Positions 9,795 through 20,755 are shown, counted from the stretch's first letter. The stretch: 64,000 nt of DNA from Prorocentrum cordatum (GCA_963575745.1 CAUYUJ010014617.1:114501-178500); one strand, 5' to 3'. Notes: generated from the sequence alone by a model not told the origin. Program-made: numbers and translations.

Positions 9795-10322
9795 CTGACG
9801 GCTTCGACGAGTACCGCGACGTTGGGTACAATTCTAACGGCCACCCGCTTCTTCACGCCACCGTGTGCGCCAGATCGGGTCGGGACCAAGGCCATCATCT
9901 TTTGCTGTGCTTGTGGAGCCTTTTTCAGTGCCGAGCGTCCGACGAGGGCCCTCCTCCAGCCGTGTCTCCGAGAGCACGCGGCTTCGGGCCTGAAGTACCA
10001 GCTGGCACTGATCAAGGCTGGCAAATACCCCTCGTACAGGGCGGGTCTGAAGGACCTCCGCCTCGACACCCCAATCGGCGTCCCGCTCGCAGTTCGCGTG
10101 CAAATGGCGTCGCTGTTTAGCTCTGGTGAGCCTTCCCCCAGCGCCTCGGCTCAGGACGTGGGGGGAGGTGGGCTTCGTGGGGCGAGTGCCTCTAGGGGGA
10201 TGACGTCCCGAGCTGAGGTGCTGATGGCTTTTGGTCTTCGGGAGTCCGACCTGGCGGCCACCCGTGCCGAAGGGGCCAGACTTCTCGAAGGAGGCCAAGC
10301 ACGGGCTCGACGAGGCCCATGA
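9795..10322 (+). CDS. unrecognised protein fragment with a Cys-rich motif
   Basis: A frame opens after a GGCTGCCCCAG acceptor-like site at 9,794 and runs 175 codons to a stop at 10,320-10,322. It contains IIFCCACGAFFSAERP followed by LLQPCLREH, which gives a C-x2-C...C-x3-H spacing suggestive of a zinc ribbon. Then come YPSYRAGLKDLRLD and a C-terminal MTSRAEVLMAFGLRES region. Codons mostly end in C or G. A GTGAG donor at 10,126 could end an exon there instead. Proteins with this kind of motif are seen beside reverse transcriptases in dinoflagellates, but I cannot assign it. Confidence 0.45.
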   Translation: MTASTSTATLGTILTATRFFTPPCAPDRVGTKAIIFCCACGAFFSAERPTRALLQPCLREHAASGLKYQLALIKAGKYPSYRAGLKDLRLDTPIGVPLAVRVQMASLFSSGEPSPSASAQDVGGGGLRGASASRGMTSRAEVLMAFGLRESDLAATRAEGARLLEGGQARARRGP

Positions 10323-10424
10323 TTGGGAATTCGAGAAGCCTCGGATGCCTCCAGGGGCGGGCGATAGGCGCCCGAACGCACCTGGCTTCGGGCCGCTTGC
10401 TCATCTCATCTCATCCCCCCACCT

Positions 10425-10620
10425 TCTCTTCCCCCTCCCCTCCCCCCTCTCCTCCCCCACCTCCCCCTCCCCCTTCCCCTCCCCTCCTCCCCCTCCTCCT
10501 CCTCCTCCTCCTCCTCCTCCTCCTCCTCCTCCTCCTCCTCTCATCTTTCCTTGTTTTTTCCTCCTCCTCCTCCTCCTCCTCCTCCTCCTCCTCCTCCTCC
10601 TCCTCCTCCCCCTCCTGAGG
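10425..10620. repeat. CTC/CCT microsatellite
   Basis: Two long runs of CTC separated by TTTCCTTGTTTTTT. Confidence 0.92.
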
Positions 10621-10837
10621 AGGAAGATGAGCGACCTCAGCCGTGGCTCCCGAAGTGGCTGTGTGGTGTCGGGAGGCGTTCCAGGTTGGCTGGCTGCGAA
10701 GGCTCTGCCAGGGCCACCGCCTTGACAAGGGGGCCGCGGAAACCACGCCTCTGGCAGGCTTGGGCGCAACAGTCACCGTCCTCTCATCGAAGGGAAAAAG
10801 GCAGAAGCAGAACAAGAACAGAGGAACAACATAACTG

Positions 10838-10985
10838 CATAAACATACTTTCTCGAAGGTCCGCGCGGATTTCTTGGATCGGCGCTGGACCCCCCTCTGG
10901 CGCGCGGAGCGCGCCAGGGGGCGGCGCCGGAGGCGCCGCCAGGGGGTCCCAGCGCCAATGCAATCAAGTGTTGTGGACCTCGCAG
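10838..10985. mobile_element. HP1 hairpin element, copy 4
   Basis: Left arm GGTCCGCGCGGATTTCTTGG and both perfect central palindromes. The right arm is eroded after GTCCCAGCGCC. Confidence 0.82.
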
Positions 10986-11041
10986 AAAAATAATCATTCT
11001 GCAGCTTCGTCGCCCTCCGAATGCAAGAAATATAAAACCTG

Positions 11042-11198
11042 CGTAATCGGAAACCTTCGGCGGTTCGCGCGAACCTCTTGAATCGGCGCTGGGTTCTCCT
11101 CTCCAGCGCGCGGAGCGCGCGAGGGGCGGTGCCAGCGGCGGCGCCAGGGAGAACACGCACCGATCCAACGAAATCTGCGCGGGCCTTCGGCAGATGTT
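11042..11198. mobile_element. HP1 hairpin element, copy 5
   Basis: Diverged copy 60 bp after the previous one: CCTTCGGCGGTTCGCGCGAA, the GCGCGCGGAGCGCGC core and the return arm GATCCAACGAAATCTGCGCG. Confidence 0.75.
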
Positions 11199-11224
11199 CC
11201 CCAAAACGGTGCTTGCACTTAGGA

Positions 11225-11612
11225 GTCCTTGCCCATAGGTCGGAAGAAGTAGGTAGAAACATGGCGCAGGAAGGCGTTGAAAGTAGATTGGGTGCCCGCC
11301 CGCCCGCCGAAGGAGGATGGAAAAGGTAAAGCCACTCGATCCTTGAAGTAGGAAGGAGCTTACAGTAGATTGGAATCTTCGGGGGCTGCCAAGAGGGGGA
11401 CGTCCAAGAGAGGGGGGCGCAAATCAAGGCCGGCGGCATGTGCGCGGCCCCGGGAGAGGGCCAGGGACCGAATGAAACAAGGAGCCGCACAATGAAACCT
11501 GGGGAGATACAATGCCCCACGCCATGATGTCCCCCCCCCTAGTCATCCCCCCCCTCTTGGCCGCCCCCGAAACCTGGGAATCCAGACATATCTACTTTCA
11601 ACGACCGATGGA
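11225..11612 (+). repeat. R7 dispersed repeat, copy 2
   Basis: GTCGGAAGAAGTAGGTAGAA at 11,237, GATCCTTGAAGTAGGAAGGA at 11,338 and ATATCTACTTTCAACGACCG near 11,588, the same order as at 1,076-1,255 but with extra sequence in the middle. Confidence 0.75.
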
Positions 11613-11624
11613 GTACTGCCACGG

Positions 11625-11905
11625 CCGCGCTAACGGCGATGTTGGTTAACGGCGATGTTGGGAACCCGATTTTTGTGACACCCAGCTCGCGCAGAACAAA
11701 TGGCAGGAAATCACGCCACACCGCTTCCTACATTTCAAACATATGCGACTGCATGGAGCGAGAACGACGCAGCGAAGTGCAGGAAAGCACGAGCCACGAT
11801 GGCCTACGATCGGTTTGGCCACGAACCAGTCCCACTTACAATGCCCAAACCAACATCGCCTGGTAACGCAGAACACGGGGTTACCACGGCAACAATCACG
11901 TGATC
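11625..11905 (+). repeat. R12 repeat pair, copy 1
   Basis: ACGGCGATGTTGGG, GGCAGGAAATCACGCCAC, AAGTGCAGGAAAGCACGA blocks. A diverged direct copy is at 13,008-13,205. No coding sense in either copy. The stretch 11,906-12,117 shows nothing further. Confidence 0.65.
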
Positions 11906-12117
11906 CACATGTGTCAATCTCCATGGGCGAATGTCACAACATGGGTATGCATTTCTGTGCTCATGAACTGGGGTATGATTACTGTGCTATCAGCCCCCCC
12001 TTCCGTTACCTACATTGCCGTTAGCGCGAGACCTGCCACGGAGCTGGGACCTTCCGCGGGCCCGGCGCGGCCTCTCGTGCCCGCCCATCGCCGCCCCAGT
12101 GCGAAAGGGGGGCCCAC

Positions 12118-12510
<393 letters not shown>

Positions 12511-12539
12511 GAGAGGTCAAATACAAAACAGCCCCAGGT

Positions 12540-12690
12540 TTCCCCCTAAGAAGCCCCCCCGAGAAGCCCCAAGAGGCCCCCAAGAGACCCCCAGGAAGCC
12601 CCAAGAGGCCCCACGAGGCTCCCAAGCGGCCCCCATGAGCTTCCCAAGGGGCCCCCAAACTACCCCCAGAAGCTCCCGAGATCTTCGTCG
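12540..12690. repeat. CCCCAAGAGGC minisatellite
   Basis: Irregular 10-12-bp units of the form GCCCCAAGAGGCCCC. The same kind of array is seen at 13,490-13,960, 50,400-51,020 and 54,010-54,590. Confidence 0.75.
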
Positions 12691-12718
12691 TTGTGGTCAT
12701 GGTTGCCGCCGCCGTGAA

Positions 12719-12752
12719 GGGTCGGCGGCACCAGCTGTGAGGCCTTCGCTAG
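12719..12752 (+). repeat. R13 motif
   Basis: GGGTCGGCGGCACCAGCTGT followed by GAGGCCTTCGC. It ends the minisatellite block and precedes the R11 copy. Confidence 0.7.
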
Positions 12753-12767
12753 ACACGCAAAAACCAA

Positions 12768-12898
12768 AGGATTCCCCAGATGTGTCCATACTTTCTGGGC
12801 TCTCGTCTTCCCCCCCACCTCTCATGGTTTCGCATATTTTCCTGGGAATCGACGATTCATTGTGTCTGTGTTTGTTTCCTCGTTTGTTCCCTTCCTGA
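12768..12898 (+). repeat. R11 repeat pair, copy 2
   Basis: GGATTCCCCAGATGTGTCC, GGGAATCGACGATTCATTG; direct diverged copy of 6,785-6,948. Confidence 0.75.
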
Positions 12899-13007
12899 CG
12901 GTGCTCAAGACAAGAGAGAGAAGAAACAAACAAGAAATAAAAAAAACGCCCGCGGGCCCGGCGGCCCCGTTCCCAGCCGCCGCCGCACCGCGCGGCTTAC
13001 CAAGGCC

Positions 13008-13205
13008 ACGCCAACGGCGGTGTTGTTTCACGGCGATGTCGGGGACCAGCATGTGGGAAATCACGACCTGCAATTTCCTATAATTCCAACGTGTGCAGGC
13101 GTATCGAACGACAACGGCACAACAAAGTGCAGGAACGCACGAACCGCGCGTTCCCACAACACCGAGATCTACATCGCCGTTACCATAATCGCCGTTAGCG
13201 CGTTT
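13008..13205 (+). repeat. R12 repeat pair, copy 2
   Basis: ACGGCGATGTCGGGGACC, GTGGGAAATCACGACC, AAGTGCAGGAACGCACGA; copy of 11,625-11,905. Confidence 0.65.
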
Positions 13206-13254
13206 ACGGGCTTCTACAACATAGCCCACGCCGCGCACAGCAACGCAGAATGCA

Positions 13255-13320
13255 CCGCACAACTCACACCAGATAGTTTGCACCACGTAGCGTGGATTGC
13301 ACCACATAAAATCACTAGCC
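13255..13320 (+). repeat. short GCACCACGTAG-type array
   Basis: A few copies of the TTGCACCACGTAG unit that forms the larger array at 14,390-14,600. The following 13,320-13,480 holds nothing recognisable. Confidence 0.6.
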
Positions 13321-13479
13321 CTCTGGGCGTAAGTGGTTGAGTGAAAACTGTCTTCCCTGTGCCCCAGATCCATCCTTCTCCTGCTCGGAGGAGGGGTCTA
13401 CCTCCCCCCCCCCGGGCCTGGGAAGAAAAAAGGGCGCGAGGCGTTAGAGCCCCCAGGATCGCCAAAGATGGCTACAGGA

Positions 13480-13975
13480 GGGCCTCAGAGACCCCAAGAT
13501 GGCCTCCAAGATGGCCCAAGAAAACTCACGATGGCTCAAGATAGCCTCCGCTGCACATCCAAGAGTACTCAAGACGGCCCCACGACAGTTTCAAGTGCCC
13601 TCCGAGCTCTCCAATGACCCCCCCCCGTAAACAAGAATGGTTCCAAAACCTTCGGGCAATTGTTGATTGTTGCCTTCTTTCCTTTTCCATTCCGATGGGC
13701 CTCGGAGGCCTCAAAGTTGTTTTGTTGGACGGCCCGGAGATGGCCCAAGACAGCCACCCAACAACGCCCCAAGACGGCCCCAAGGTGCAATTTGTGAGCC
13801 TCCGAAAAGGGATCTACATGTACGCCCCACTCCTTCTTTTGAGCAGTGAGCCCAGCATTGCCTCAAGAGGCCTCTCAGACCCCCCCCCCAGAGCCTCAAG
13901 AGGGCTCGTAGACCCCCAAAACAAGCCCAAAAGGGCCCCAAGAGCGCCCCAAGTGGCGCCGCAAAGACTCCAAGA
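13480..13975. repeat. CCAAGATGGCC minisatellite, interrupted
   Basis: Irregular units such as CCCAAGATGGCCTCC, with a unique AT-richer island around 13,625-13,730. No gene seen on to 14,390. Confidence 0.65.
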
Positions 13976-14389
13976 GAGACACCTCAAAAACAAATACTTC
14001 CAAGGCGGCTGTTACACTGCATGCTTCTACTTCCCTCATCAAGGCAAGTCGCCTGGCGATATGTTTCTGGATGGGCTGGTCAAGGTACCTTTTGTCCGCG
14101 AGCGATACGGCGCAACCGCGCGCCGTCAAAGAGCGAAGCAACAGCGCCACGATCTAAATTAGGCACCAAGCGCGCAGGAGCAAACTACGCTGCGACTCAG
14201 TAGGCGACGAGGGCGCTGAGGATCAGGTCCGCGTGAAACGCCAATGCCGAGAAGAAGACCAGGAGGTGCACCAGGTCCGCGTGCAACGCCAAAATGGCGA
14301 AGTAGGTCGAGCCCTGGTTCCCGAAGACTACCACCGCGTAGTCGCGGGGGACGATGACAAGCTGGTCAGGATACGCGAAGCGTCAATAA

Positions 14390-14605
14390 GTCAGACTTTA
14401 CACCACGTGGATTGCACCAAATAAATAGTTTGCACCACATACCTTCCACCACGCAAGTTGCACATCACTTAGCTTGCACCACGCAAATTTTACCGCGCAG
14501 ATTGGATCGAATACCTTGCATCACCGCCTGCACAACACAATTTGCACCTCATAGCTTGCACCGGATTGTTGCACCTTGTAGCTTACAGATCTCCAGTACA
14601 GAGCG
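14390..14605 (+). repeat. 13-bp GCACCACGTAGCTT minisatellite
   Basis: About a dozen degenerate TTTGCACCACRTAGC units. The next 300 bp to 14,920 shows nothing recognisable. Confidence 0.8.
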
Positions 14606-15017
14606 TACTGCTTGGGGTGTCGTTTTTCTGGCGGGGCCACCAAAACTTGCATTGCCACCCCGAGAATGGGATCCGAAGCGAAGGTCGTCACATATCGGCA
14701 ATGGAAATCAAGGAAGAGGCAATCTGTCTTCGGCTTGGGGGACCCGCTCTGGGTCAAGACCCCGTCAGAACTTGCCCCGGCATGAGTCTTTAGCCAGGAT
14801 TGGATGGAATCCAGAAGGGGTCAGGGGGCAAGTTTTAAGCTTGGATGTTCGACTCCAACAGCTTGAGGTCGAGGGAGGTGGGTGGATAAAATTCTCGAAT
14901 TAGGGACGCATGGGAACGAACACCGAATCGCGCTGCATCAACACCGGATCGAAATCGGGCCGAATCCACCGCGACAGGATATCCAACCCCGCCGTGCAGG
15001 CACCGGGCCGCCCGCAC

Positions 15018-15095
15018 CGAGACGCCGCACCGGACCGAGCCGAGCGAGACCCCCGATCTCGAATCGATCGGTCCGCGCTGCTCGGAGAGCGGCAT
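15018..15095 (+). repeat. 78-bp direct repeat, copy 1
   Basis: Begins GACGCCGCACCGGACCGAGC and ends near GCGCTGCTCGGAGAGCGGC. It recurs with few changes at 15,370-15,447, on the other side of the large hairpin. Confidence 0.85.
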
Positions 15096-15253
15096 GGTAA
15101 AACATGGCTAGGATCGGGATAAATCGCTCCAGAGCCTTCCGGAGCGCTCTCAGAGCCTTCCGGAACGCTCTGGAGCGGCCGCGGCGCCCAAGACATCCTC
15201 CAAACCCGCCGCTTCTCAGAGATTTCGAGCTATCCCGATCCGACTTTGTCCCG

Positions 15254-15366
15254 ATCTTCGCGTCGCTTTACATGGGCCCGGCCTGAGGTGCTGGGCCATG
15301 AGCCCCGCGGCGGCTGGGCTCATGGCCCAGCACCTCAGGCCGGGCCCATGTAAAACGACGCGAAGA
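15254..15366. repeat. large near-perfect hairpin
   Basis: Two arms of about 45 bp (CGCGTCGCTTTACATGGGCC ... GCTGGGCCATGAGCC) are reverse complements across a short CCGCGGCGGCT loop. One arm recurs a third time at 15,447-15,490. Confidence 0.9.
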
Positions 15367-15369
15367 TCG

Positions 15370-15490
15370 GGACGCCGCACCGGACCGAGCCGAGCGAGAC
15401 CCCCGACCTCGAATCGATCGGTCCGCGCTGCTCGAAGAGCGGCACGGGCCCGGCCTGAGGTGCTGGGCCATGAGCCCCGCGGCGGCTGGG
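15370..15490 (+). repeat. 78-bp direct repeat, copy 2, plus extra hairpin arm
   Basis: Copy of 15,018-15,095, followed at once by GGGCCCGGCCTGAGGTGCTG, the left arm of the hairpin at 15,254. Confidence 0.85.
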
Positions 15491-15652
15491 CGGTCCGTCC
15501 CCGTCGAGGGCACGGCGGCGTCCTCCGCCTCGTCGAGGGCGCGCAGCCGATCGGGCGTCGGCGGGAGGGGCCCGCGGCCCACGGCGTCCCCAGGGCTGCC
15601 GGCCAGGGAGGCCCCCCGGCGGTCCCAAGGAAGGCCAGGCGAGGCCCACCTT
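15491..15652 (-). CDS. possible exon of the SET-domain gene
   Basis: A minus-strand frame after a TTCTTAG acceptor at 15,653 begins RWASPGLPWDRRGASLAG and ends DRLRALDEAEDAAVPSTG. If spliced straight to the exon ending at 18,435, the reading phase fits (two leftover bases there, one here), though a third candidate lies between them. No family feature is visible in it. The 3' end runs into the hairpin repeat at 15,490. Confidence 0.28.
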
Positions 15653-15659
15653 CTAAGAA

Positions 15660-15762
15660 ACGCCTTCCTTGAACGAAGGATTGCAAAAAACGAAGGATTG
15701 CAAAAAAACGTTTTTTTTGCAATCCTTCGTTTTTTGCAATCCTTCGTTTTTTTGCATCACTG
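15660..15762. repeat. perfect long hairpin with A/T tracts
   Basis: Two copies of GAACGAAGGATTGCAAAAAA in tandem meet their exact reverse complements, giving arms of about 38 bp with almost no loop. Confidence 0.92.
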
Positions 15763-16260
15763 CATGTTCACCACAGAGGAGAGGCGGCTGACCCACGGTG
15801 TTTCCTCTGTCCGTTCGAGGCGCTGGCCATGGCCAGCGCTGCCACGGGTGAACTGCCCCTGGTCTTGGTCTGCAGGGTGGTGGTGGTGGTGGTGGTGGTG
15901 CAAACGCAGGCCCACGGCAGAATGAGCATCGTCTCGACGGTGCTCATCCCCGCTGGCGTGGCCTTGCCCCGCTGGCCGACAAACATTCTGAGCCGCTCGA
16001 GGCGACAAGTTCTCATGCCCCAGAGCCGTGCTCTGCTCTTTGGGGCATACGAACTGATGTGGCTGCTGACACAGATAGTCCCGTCCCCCTCCCCCTGATC
16101 CTCCTCGGATCTCTCCTCGTCTGGGCGTTGATGCTGGTCATACTTTCGCCGTTGCTGCTGCTGCTGATGCTGCTTCTGTTGCTGATGCTGCTCCTGCTGC
16201 TGCTCCTGCTGCTCGTTTTCGTGGAAGTCCTGCGCAGCAGGCAGAACAGGCAAAGCCAGC
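15763..16260. repeat. TGG and TGC tracts in unassigned sequence
   Basis: GGT run at 15,880-15,900 and TGC/CTG runs at 16,145-16,215. Both strands have open frames of 90-190 codons across this region, but they are ambiguous and unrecognised. Confidence 0.6.
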
Positions 16261-17130
16261 CAAACTAGTTGGACCAGCCAAATCACCAGACTTGCCAGAC
16301 TTGGTTCAGTAGCCAATGGACCAACCAATCAAGACCAACCAACCAACCAGACTATACCAATCAAACTAGGGCAGCCGAACCGGATGAACTACTCGACCAA
16401 CCAGAGCGGGCCAAATCAAGGCCACCCAAGAGAACCGAACAGACCAAACCGACCGAACCGGCAAGACCAAAGAAAAAACCTGCGCGACCACACCGATGAG
16501 ACCAACAAACGAATATTGGATTCAAAATAACCCTGCCGACTAACCAACCAGACCAACCGGACCAGCCAGACTAACCAGACCCAGTGAAGCAACCACGCCC
16601 GACAAAACAAACCAACAAGCCAGACCAACCAGATATGAGAATGGCCAGTCAACACCAACTCTGCCGAGCAGATCAGCCAGATGAGCTAGACCAACACAGC
16701 AATCCGAGCCAGACCAACCGAACCAGTCGGACGTACCAGACCAGACCAGCCAGACCAACCAGGTGAATTGCTCGACCAGACCAGACCAGACCAGCCAGAC
16801 CGGACCAATCCAACTAAGACCAGCCAGACGAATTCGACCAACCAGGCCAACCAAACCAGACCAACCGTGCCGCCCACACCGACCAGACCTATCGGGCCAA
16901 TCCAACCAGACCAACCAGATGAACGCTACCGCGGCTTGAATCACCAGGCGAACAAAGATCAGCAAATCGAACCGACGGAGAAGACCGCACACGGAGAAAC
17001 AAAACAGACGAGAATGCAGAACACTTGATCCAAGCAGGCCAGCAAGATCAGCGAGTCAAACCAGCGAAGTGAACCAACCAGACCAACCAGACCAGCCCGC
17101 CACCAGCACGACAACCATCCAGACCAGCCA
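16261..17130 (+). repeat. GACCAACCAGA minisatellite
   Basis: Long degenerate array of 5-11-bp units built from GACCAACCA and CAGACCAG. The frames read Gln/Thr/Asn/Pro or antisense Trp/Leu/Val, so none is called a gene. Confidence 0.85.
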
Positions 17131-17149
17131 GACGCACATCCAGCAGAGA

Positions 17150-17765
17150 CACAGCTGCACTCCGAAGCAGACTAAATCTGCACTGCAGAAACCAACTCCA
17201 ATGCGACAGAAAAACTGCAATGGCAAACGCACTGTGTTGCTGTCGTGGTGGTTAGCGCTGCTTGCCTCGCACCTCCCTGGAATCCCTCAAGTCGCATTCG
17301 GCTCGCACGCGGAATCAAAAGCTCAAGCTCTAGCAGAGGAACAGCGGCTCTCCGAAGCAGACCAACACTGCATTGCAAAAAAGTCAATGCACGAAGCAAC
17401 TGCAATGCACACAACGTGTTTTGCTGCCGTGGTAATTAGCGCTGCGCGCTTTGCACCTCCCTGGACCTCCTCAAGCCACATTCCGCTCGCACGCGGAATC
17501 GTCTGTACTCATGAGCTCAATCTCGAGCCTCTAGCAGCGAAACAACACCACTCCGAAGCAGACCAACACTGCATTGACATAAAAATACATATGCCAACAC
17601 ACACACACACACACACACTGCAACGCAAACACACAAATGTTTTGCTGTCGTCGTAGCGGTTGGCGCTGCTTCGCACCTCCCTGGACCTCCTCAAACCAGA
17701 ATCGCCTAGCACGCGCAATCAACATCATAAGCTCAAGCAGCGGCACTCCGAAGCTCAAGCTCAAG
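17150..17765 (+). repeat. three tandem ~200-bp units
   Basis: Blocks CCGAAGCAGACCAACACTGC, GTGTTTTGCTGCCGTGGTAA, GCACCTCCCTGGACCTCCTC and CTCGCACGCGGAATC repeat three times in the same order, with a CA insert in the last unit. Confidence 0.8.
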
Positions 17766-17854
17766 GCTGAAGCATTAATATTACACTCTTGAAATTTGGC
17801 GCCCCTTCGTACGCTACACGGCTAAGAACTTGATGACCCACCCAGGTGGGGATG

Positions 17855-17925
17855 TGTATATACTGCATGTATATACACACATGTATATGTATGTATGTCT
17901 TATATACAAATATGTATATACGTAT
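17855..17925. repeat. GTATATAC-rich tract
   Basis: Irregular TATATAC/TATGTA units. The sequence to 18,135 shows no gene. Confidence 0.8.
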
Positions 17926-18139
17926 GCCTGCGGTATCTGTGCATGTTGTGTGCCATATGCCTACTCCTGGAGATTCCGCGGGCCCTATCCCCACCTTGGA
18001 GGGGTGGGCTGGTGGGGCTGAGATGCCACGCCCCACTGGGGATGGGGACAGGTCAGACGATGCTGGCAGAAAAGGCGATGCCCGATGGCCCCGGCAGCCT
18101 CGGAGACCCCACTGGGCACAGGGACGCTCCCATCGACGC

Positions 18140-18268
18140 CCGAGACGCAGGCGCACGGCCGCGGCGGCCGCCTCCCGAGCGCGGGCCACGGCGCCGCGGC
18201 GCCGGCCCGCGACCGCCAGCAGCGCAGGCCAGGGGTCGCCGCCGCGCCGCGCGCCCCGCGCGGCAGAC
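18140..18268 (-). CDS. probable exon of the SET-domain gene (C-terminal region)
   Basis: A CTGTCAG acceptor at 18,269 opens a GC3-rich minus frame containing GDPWPALLAVAGRRRGAVAR and then AREAAAAAVRLRL. Its phase fits the end of the next exon upstream (18,435): two leftover bases plus one. The Arg-rich alpha-helical look with A-x-x-A-R matches the substrate-binding C-terminal half of LSMT-like SET proteins in general character only. The 3' splice position is uncertain. Confidence 0.38.
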
Positions 18269-18434
18269 CTGACAGAGCCTCGAGCTCCACCCCATCCCCG
18301 AGATCGACAAGCCCGAGCCGATGCCGAAAATCTCGGGGAGGCGCCTCCAGAAGCAGAGGGAACCCGCAGCATCGGCACCGAGGCCCAGAGATGCCAACCA
18401 CGGGAACGGGGATGTGCTTCCAGCTGGTCGAGAC

Positions 18435-18647
18435 CTCAGCTCCCGCCGCTCGGGCTCGCCCGCGGCCGTGACGGCTCCGACCAGCGCCGCGGCCGCGGCG
18501 TCCTCCGGCGCGAGCGCCGCCCGGCGCCTCTTCTTCGCGCCCGCGGGAGCGGCGCCCGCGCGGGGGCCGTCGTCGTACGCCTCGGCCGCGGCCTGCGAGG
18601 CGGCGGCCAGGACCTCGTCGTCCGCCAGCATCGTCGAGGAACGAACG
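18435..18647 (-). CDS. probable exon of the SET-domain gene
   Basis: Minus frame starting after TTTCGAG at 18,648. It reads VRSSTMLADDEVLAAASQAA, later KKRRRAALAPEDAAAAALVG, and ends EPERRELR at an AG|GTCTCG donor (18,434). The codons are strongly C/G-ending. The upstream edge abuts HP1 copy 6, so the acceptor lies within about 25 bp of that element's end. No motif identifies it; it is placed in this gene by strand, order and phase. Confidence 0.38.
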
Positions 18648-18654
18648 CTCGAAA

Positions 18655-18812
18655 CAAGCAGAAGCTTCCTCGGAGGTCTGGGTGGATTTCTTGCGTCGGC
18701 GCTGGAGCCCCCTGGCGACGCCTCCGGCGCGCTCCCCGCGCGCCGGGGAGGGGGGCCTCAAGCGCCGATCCAAGACTCATCCGCGCGGGCCCCCCCCGAG
18801 AGTTCATGATCC
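18655..18812. mobile_element. HP1 hairpin element, copy 6
   Basis: Diverged HP1 with CTCGGAGGTCTGGGTGGATT on the left and CGCCGATCCAAGACTCATCC on the right. It lies directly against the exon ending at 18,647. Confidence 0.72.
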
Positions 18813-18904
18813 CAGCGAGCTCTTGTCGCGACAGCTCCGGCGTCGGTCTCTGACACCGCGTGGATACCGCTCAACCTTGGAAGGATCGGCGGCTTCTCGA
18901 TCGC

Positions 18905-19445
18905 CAGAGCGTCCTACAGTAGGAGTTCGACCACAAGAAACCCTCCACAAGAAACCCAACCCTGATACCCCAGGGCGTCCATTGATTCTTCTGGCGTGTG
19001 GGAACGTCACGCTGTCCATAGCAACACCATCAAGACCCAAGAAACCTGGGGCACCCTGGAGGCAAGCAGGGTGCTTCTTGGCATGGGTCTCCTCTGTGCA
19101 CAAAACCTTTCGGTGGAAAGTTGCCCGCCGCCCGTCGGGCGCCCGCGCAGGCCGGGGCGCAGGGCGGGCGGGGCGCAGGGTTTGGCTGCCGCTGGGCTCT
19201 CTCCGCGCGCGCGCTGGGAAAAGGCAGCCAGGGACGGGGAGGAGGGGAGGCAGAGGGACAGAGAGGCAGAGAGGAGGAGGAGGAGGAGGAGGAGGAGGAG
19301 GAGGAGGGAGGAGGAGGAGGAGGAGGAGGAGGTGGAGACATGAGGTAGGAAGGCGGTTCAAGCAGCTTGGGTTCGGGCTGGTGCACAGAACACAAACGCA
19401 TTGAATTTTTTGTCTCGAGCGATCCCCCCCCCAAAACCTTCGACG
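18905..19445 (+). repeat. R8 dispersed repeat, copy 1
   Basis: GACCACAAGAAACC, GTCCATTG, GGCACCCTGGAGGCAAGCAG, GTCTCCTCTGTGCACAAAAC, then after a GC-rich and GGA insert GGTAGGAAGGCGGTTCAAGC and AAAACCTTCGACG. The same order, without the insert, is at 27,735-28,080. Confidence 0.78.
19268..19335. repeat. GGA microsatellite inside R8
   Basis: Pure GGA run within the insert of R8 copy 1. Confidence 0.9.
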
Positions 19446-19635
19446 CCTCTCCTCCTCCTCCTCCTCCTCCTCCTCCTCCTCCTCCTCCTCCCCTCCTCCT
19501 CCTCCTCCTCGCCCTCCTCCTCCTCCTCCTCCTCCTCGCCCTCCTCTCCTCCTCCTCCTCCTCGCCCTCCTCCTCCTCCTCTCCTCCTCCTCCTCCTCCT
19601 CCTCCCTCCTCCTCCTCCTCCTCCTCCTCCTCCCC
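19446..19635. repeat. CTC microsatellite
   Basis: About 190 bp of CTC with a few CCC/GCC interruptions. The 400 bp after it shows no recognisable gene. Confidence 0.93.
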
Positions 19636-20039
19636 TCCCTGCCATTCTGGGCGATTCTGGGCCCCTGGCGGCGTGCCACCCGGCACGCCCCGCGTCGGGG
19701 CCGGAGGCCGCCGCGTCGGCACGGCGCGAGCCTGCCGTGCGCGTGTGCCCTCTGCCTGCCGTGTTCGCCCCTCGAGGCATCAGGAGGCAGCAGCCCACCA
19801 GCGAGGCCGTGCCCGAGCCTGGGGGGAACTCGGCAGGTGCCGATCGGGCGGGTGGTGCTACAGGCCTCGGAACAAGTTAGCGAACACATGCCACATTCAT
19901 CCGTCAACGCCTCCCCTTCCCCCCAATGTTCAAAGTTGGCGGTGGGTCTGATGAGATGCACTTCGACCGCCGTCTCCCCCGCGCGTGCCAACATTGAGTT
20001 TTGGGGAGGGGGAGTGTTCAATAATTGTTTCCCTCTACC

Positions 20040-20232
20040 GTACCCATCGGTCGTTGAAGGTAGGCAGTGCGTGATTCCCAGGTGCCAGTATGATTCAGCC
20101 GCAGTCCTGCTTCAAGAGTCGAGTGTTTCGCCCTCTGCCCTCCTCTGCAGGAAGCGGGCGGAAGCCCGATCTACTTCCAGCGCCTTCCTGCTTCGTGTTC
20201 CTATCCAGCGCTTCCGACCGATGGGTAGGGGG
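20040..20232 (-). repeat. R7 dispersed repeat, inverted copy
   Basis: Reverse complement of the R7 order: CGTTGAAGGTAGGC, CCTGCTTCAAG, GATCTACTTCC, CTTCCTGCTTCG and CGCTTCCGACCGATGGGTAG. Confidence 0.65.
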
Positions 20233-20494
20233 TGACCTGAATGGGGGGTGAAAGGGGCCCTGCAGGGCCCCTTTTGGGGGCACCAGCTGGCTCCAATTAG
20301 TGTTAGGGCCCTGTACTTCACCCTCCAGCTGGGCCACCCCCCTATGAATTACCACCCGCCCCAACCGATGCCGCTACTCCACACTCTGCGGCGAATCCAG
20401 CTGTGGCGACGAGGGCCTCCCAGGAGGCCCAAAAGGACGGAACAGGGCCGAGGGGGTAGCGGTATGGGCAGAGGAAGCAAAAAACACATGAGCA

Positions 20495-20562
20495 TAACCT
20501 TTCGACAATCCGCGCGGATTTCTTGGATCCGCTCGGCGCACCGAAAGTTTAGGTTTATGTGC
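20495..20562. mobile_element. HP1 remnant, centre deleted
   Basis: CCTTTCGACAATCCGCGCGG ATTTCTTGGATC joined directly to GGCGCACCGAAAGTTTAGGT; outer arms without the core palindromes. Confidence 0.6.
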
Positions 20563-20755
20563 CTTTCTCTTCTTCCAATGGGCACCCTCTCCTCCTTCGA
20601 CTCCCCACCCTGGATCCCTCCTTCCTCCTCCGCCCTTCTCTCCAGCCTGCCTGCTCTCTCGCCCCCGAGATCTCTGGCCCTCCCACCCCCTCCCCTTGCG
20701 CGCCCCTCCCCCCCGCCTTGCTGGCCCCTCGCTCCTCTGTGACCCCTTCCTTCTC

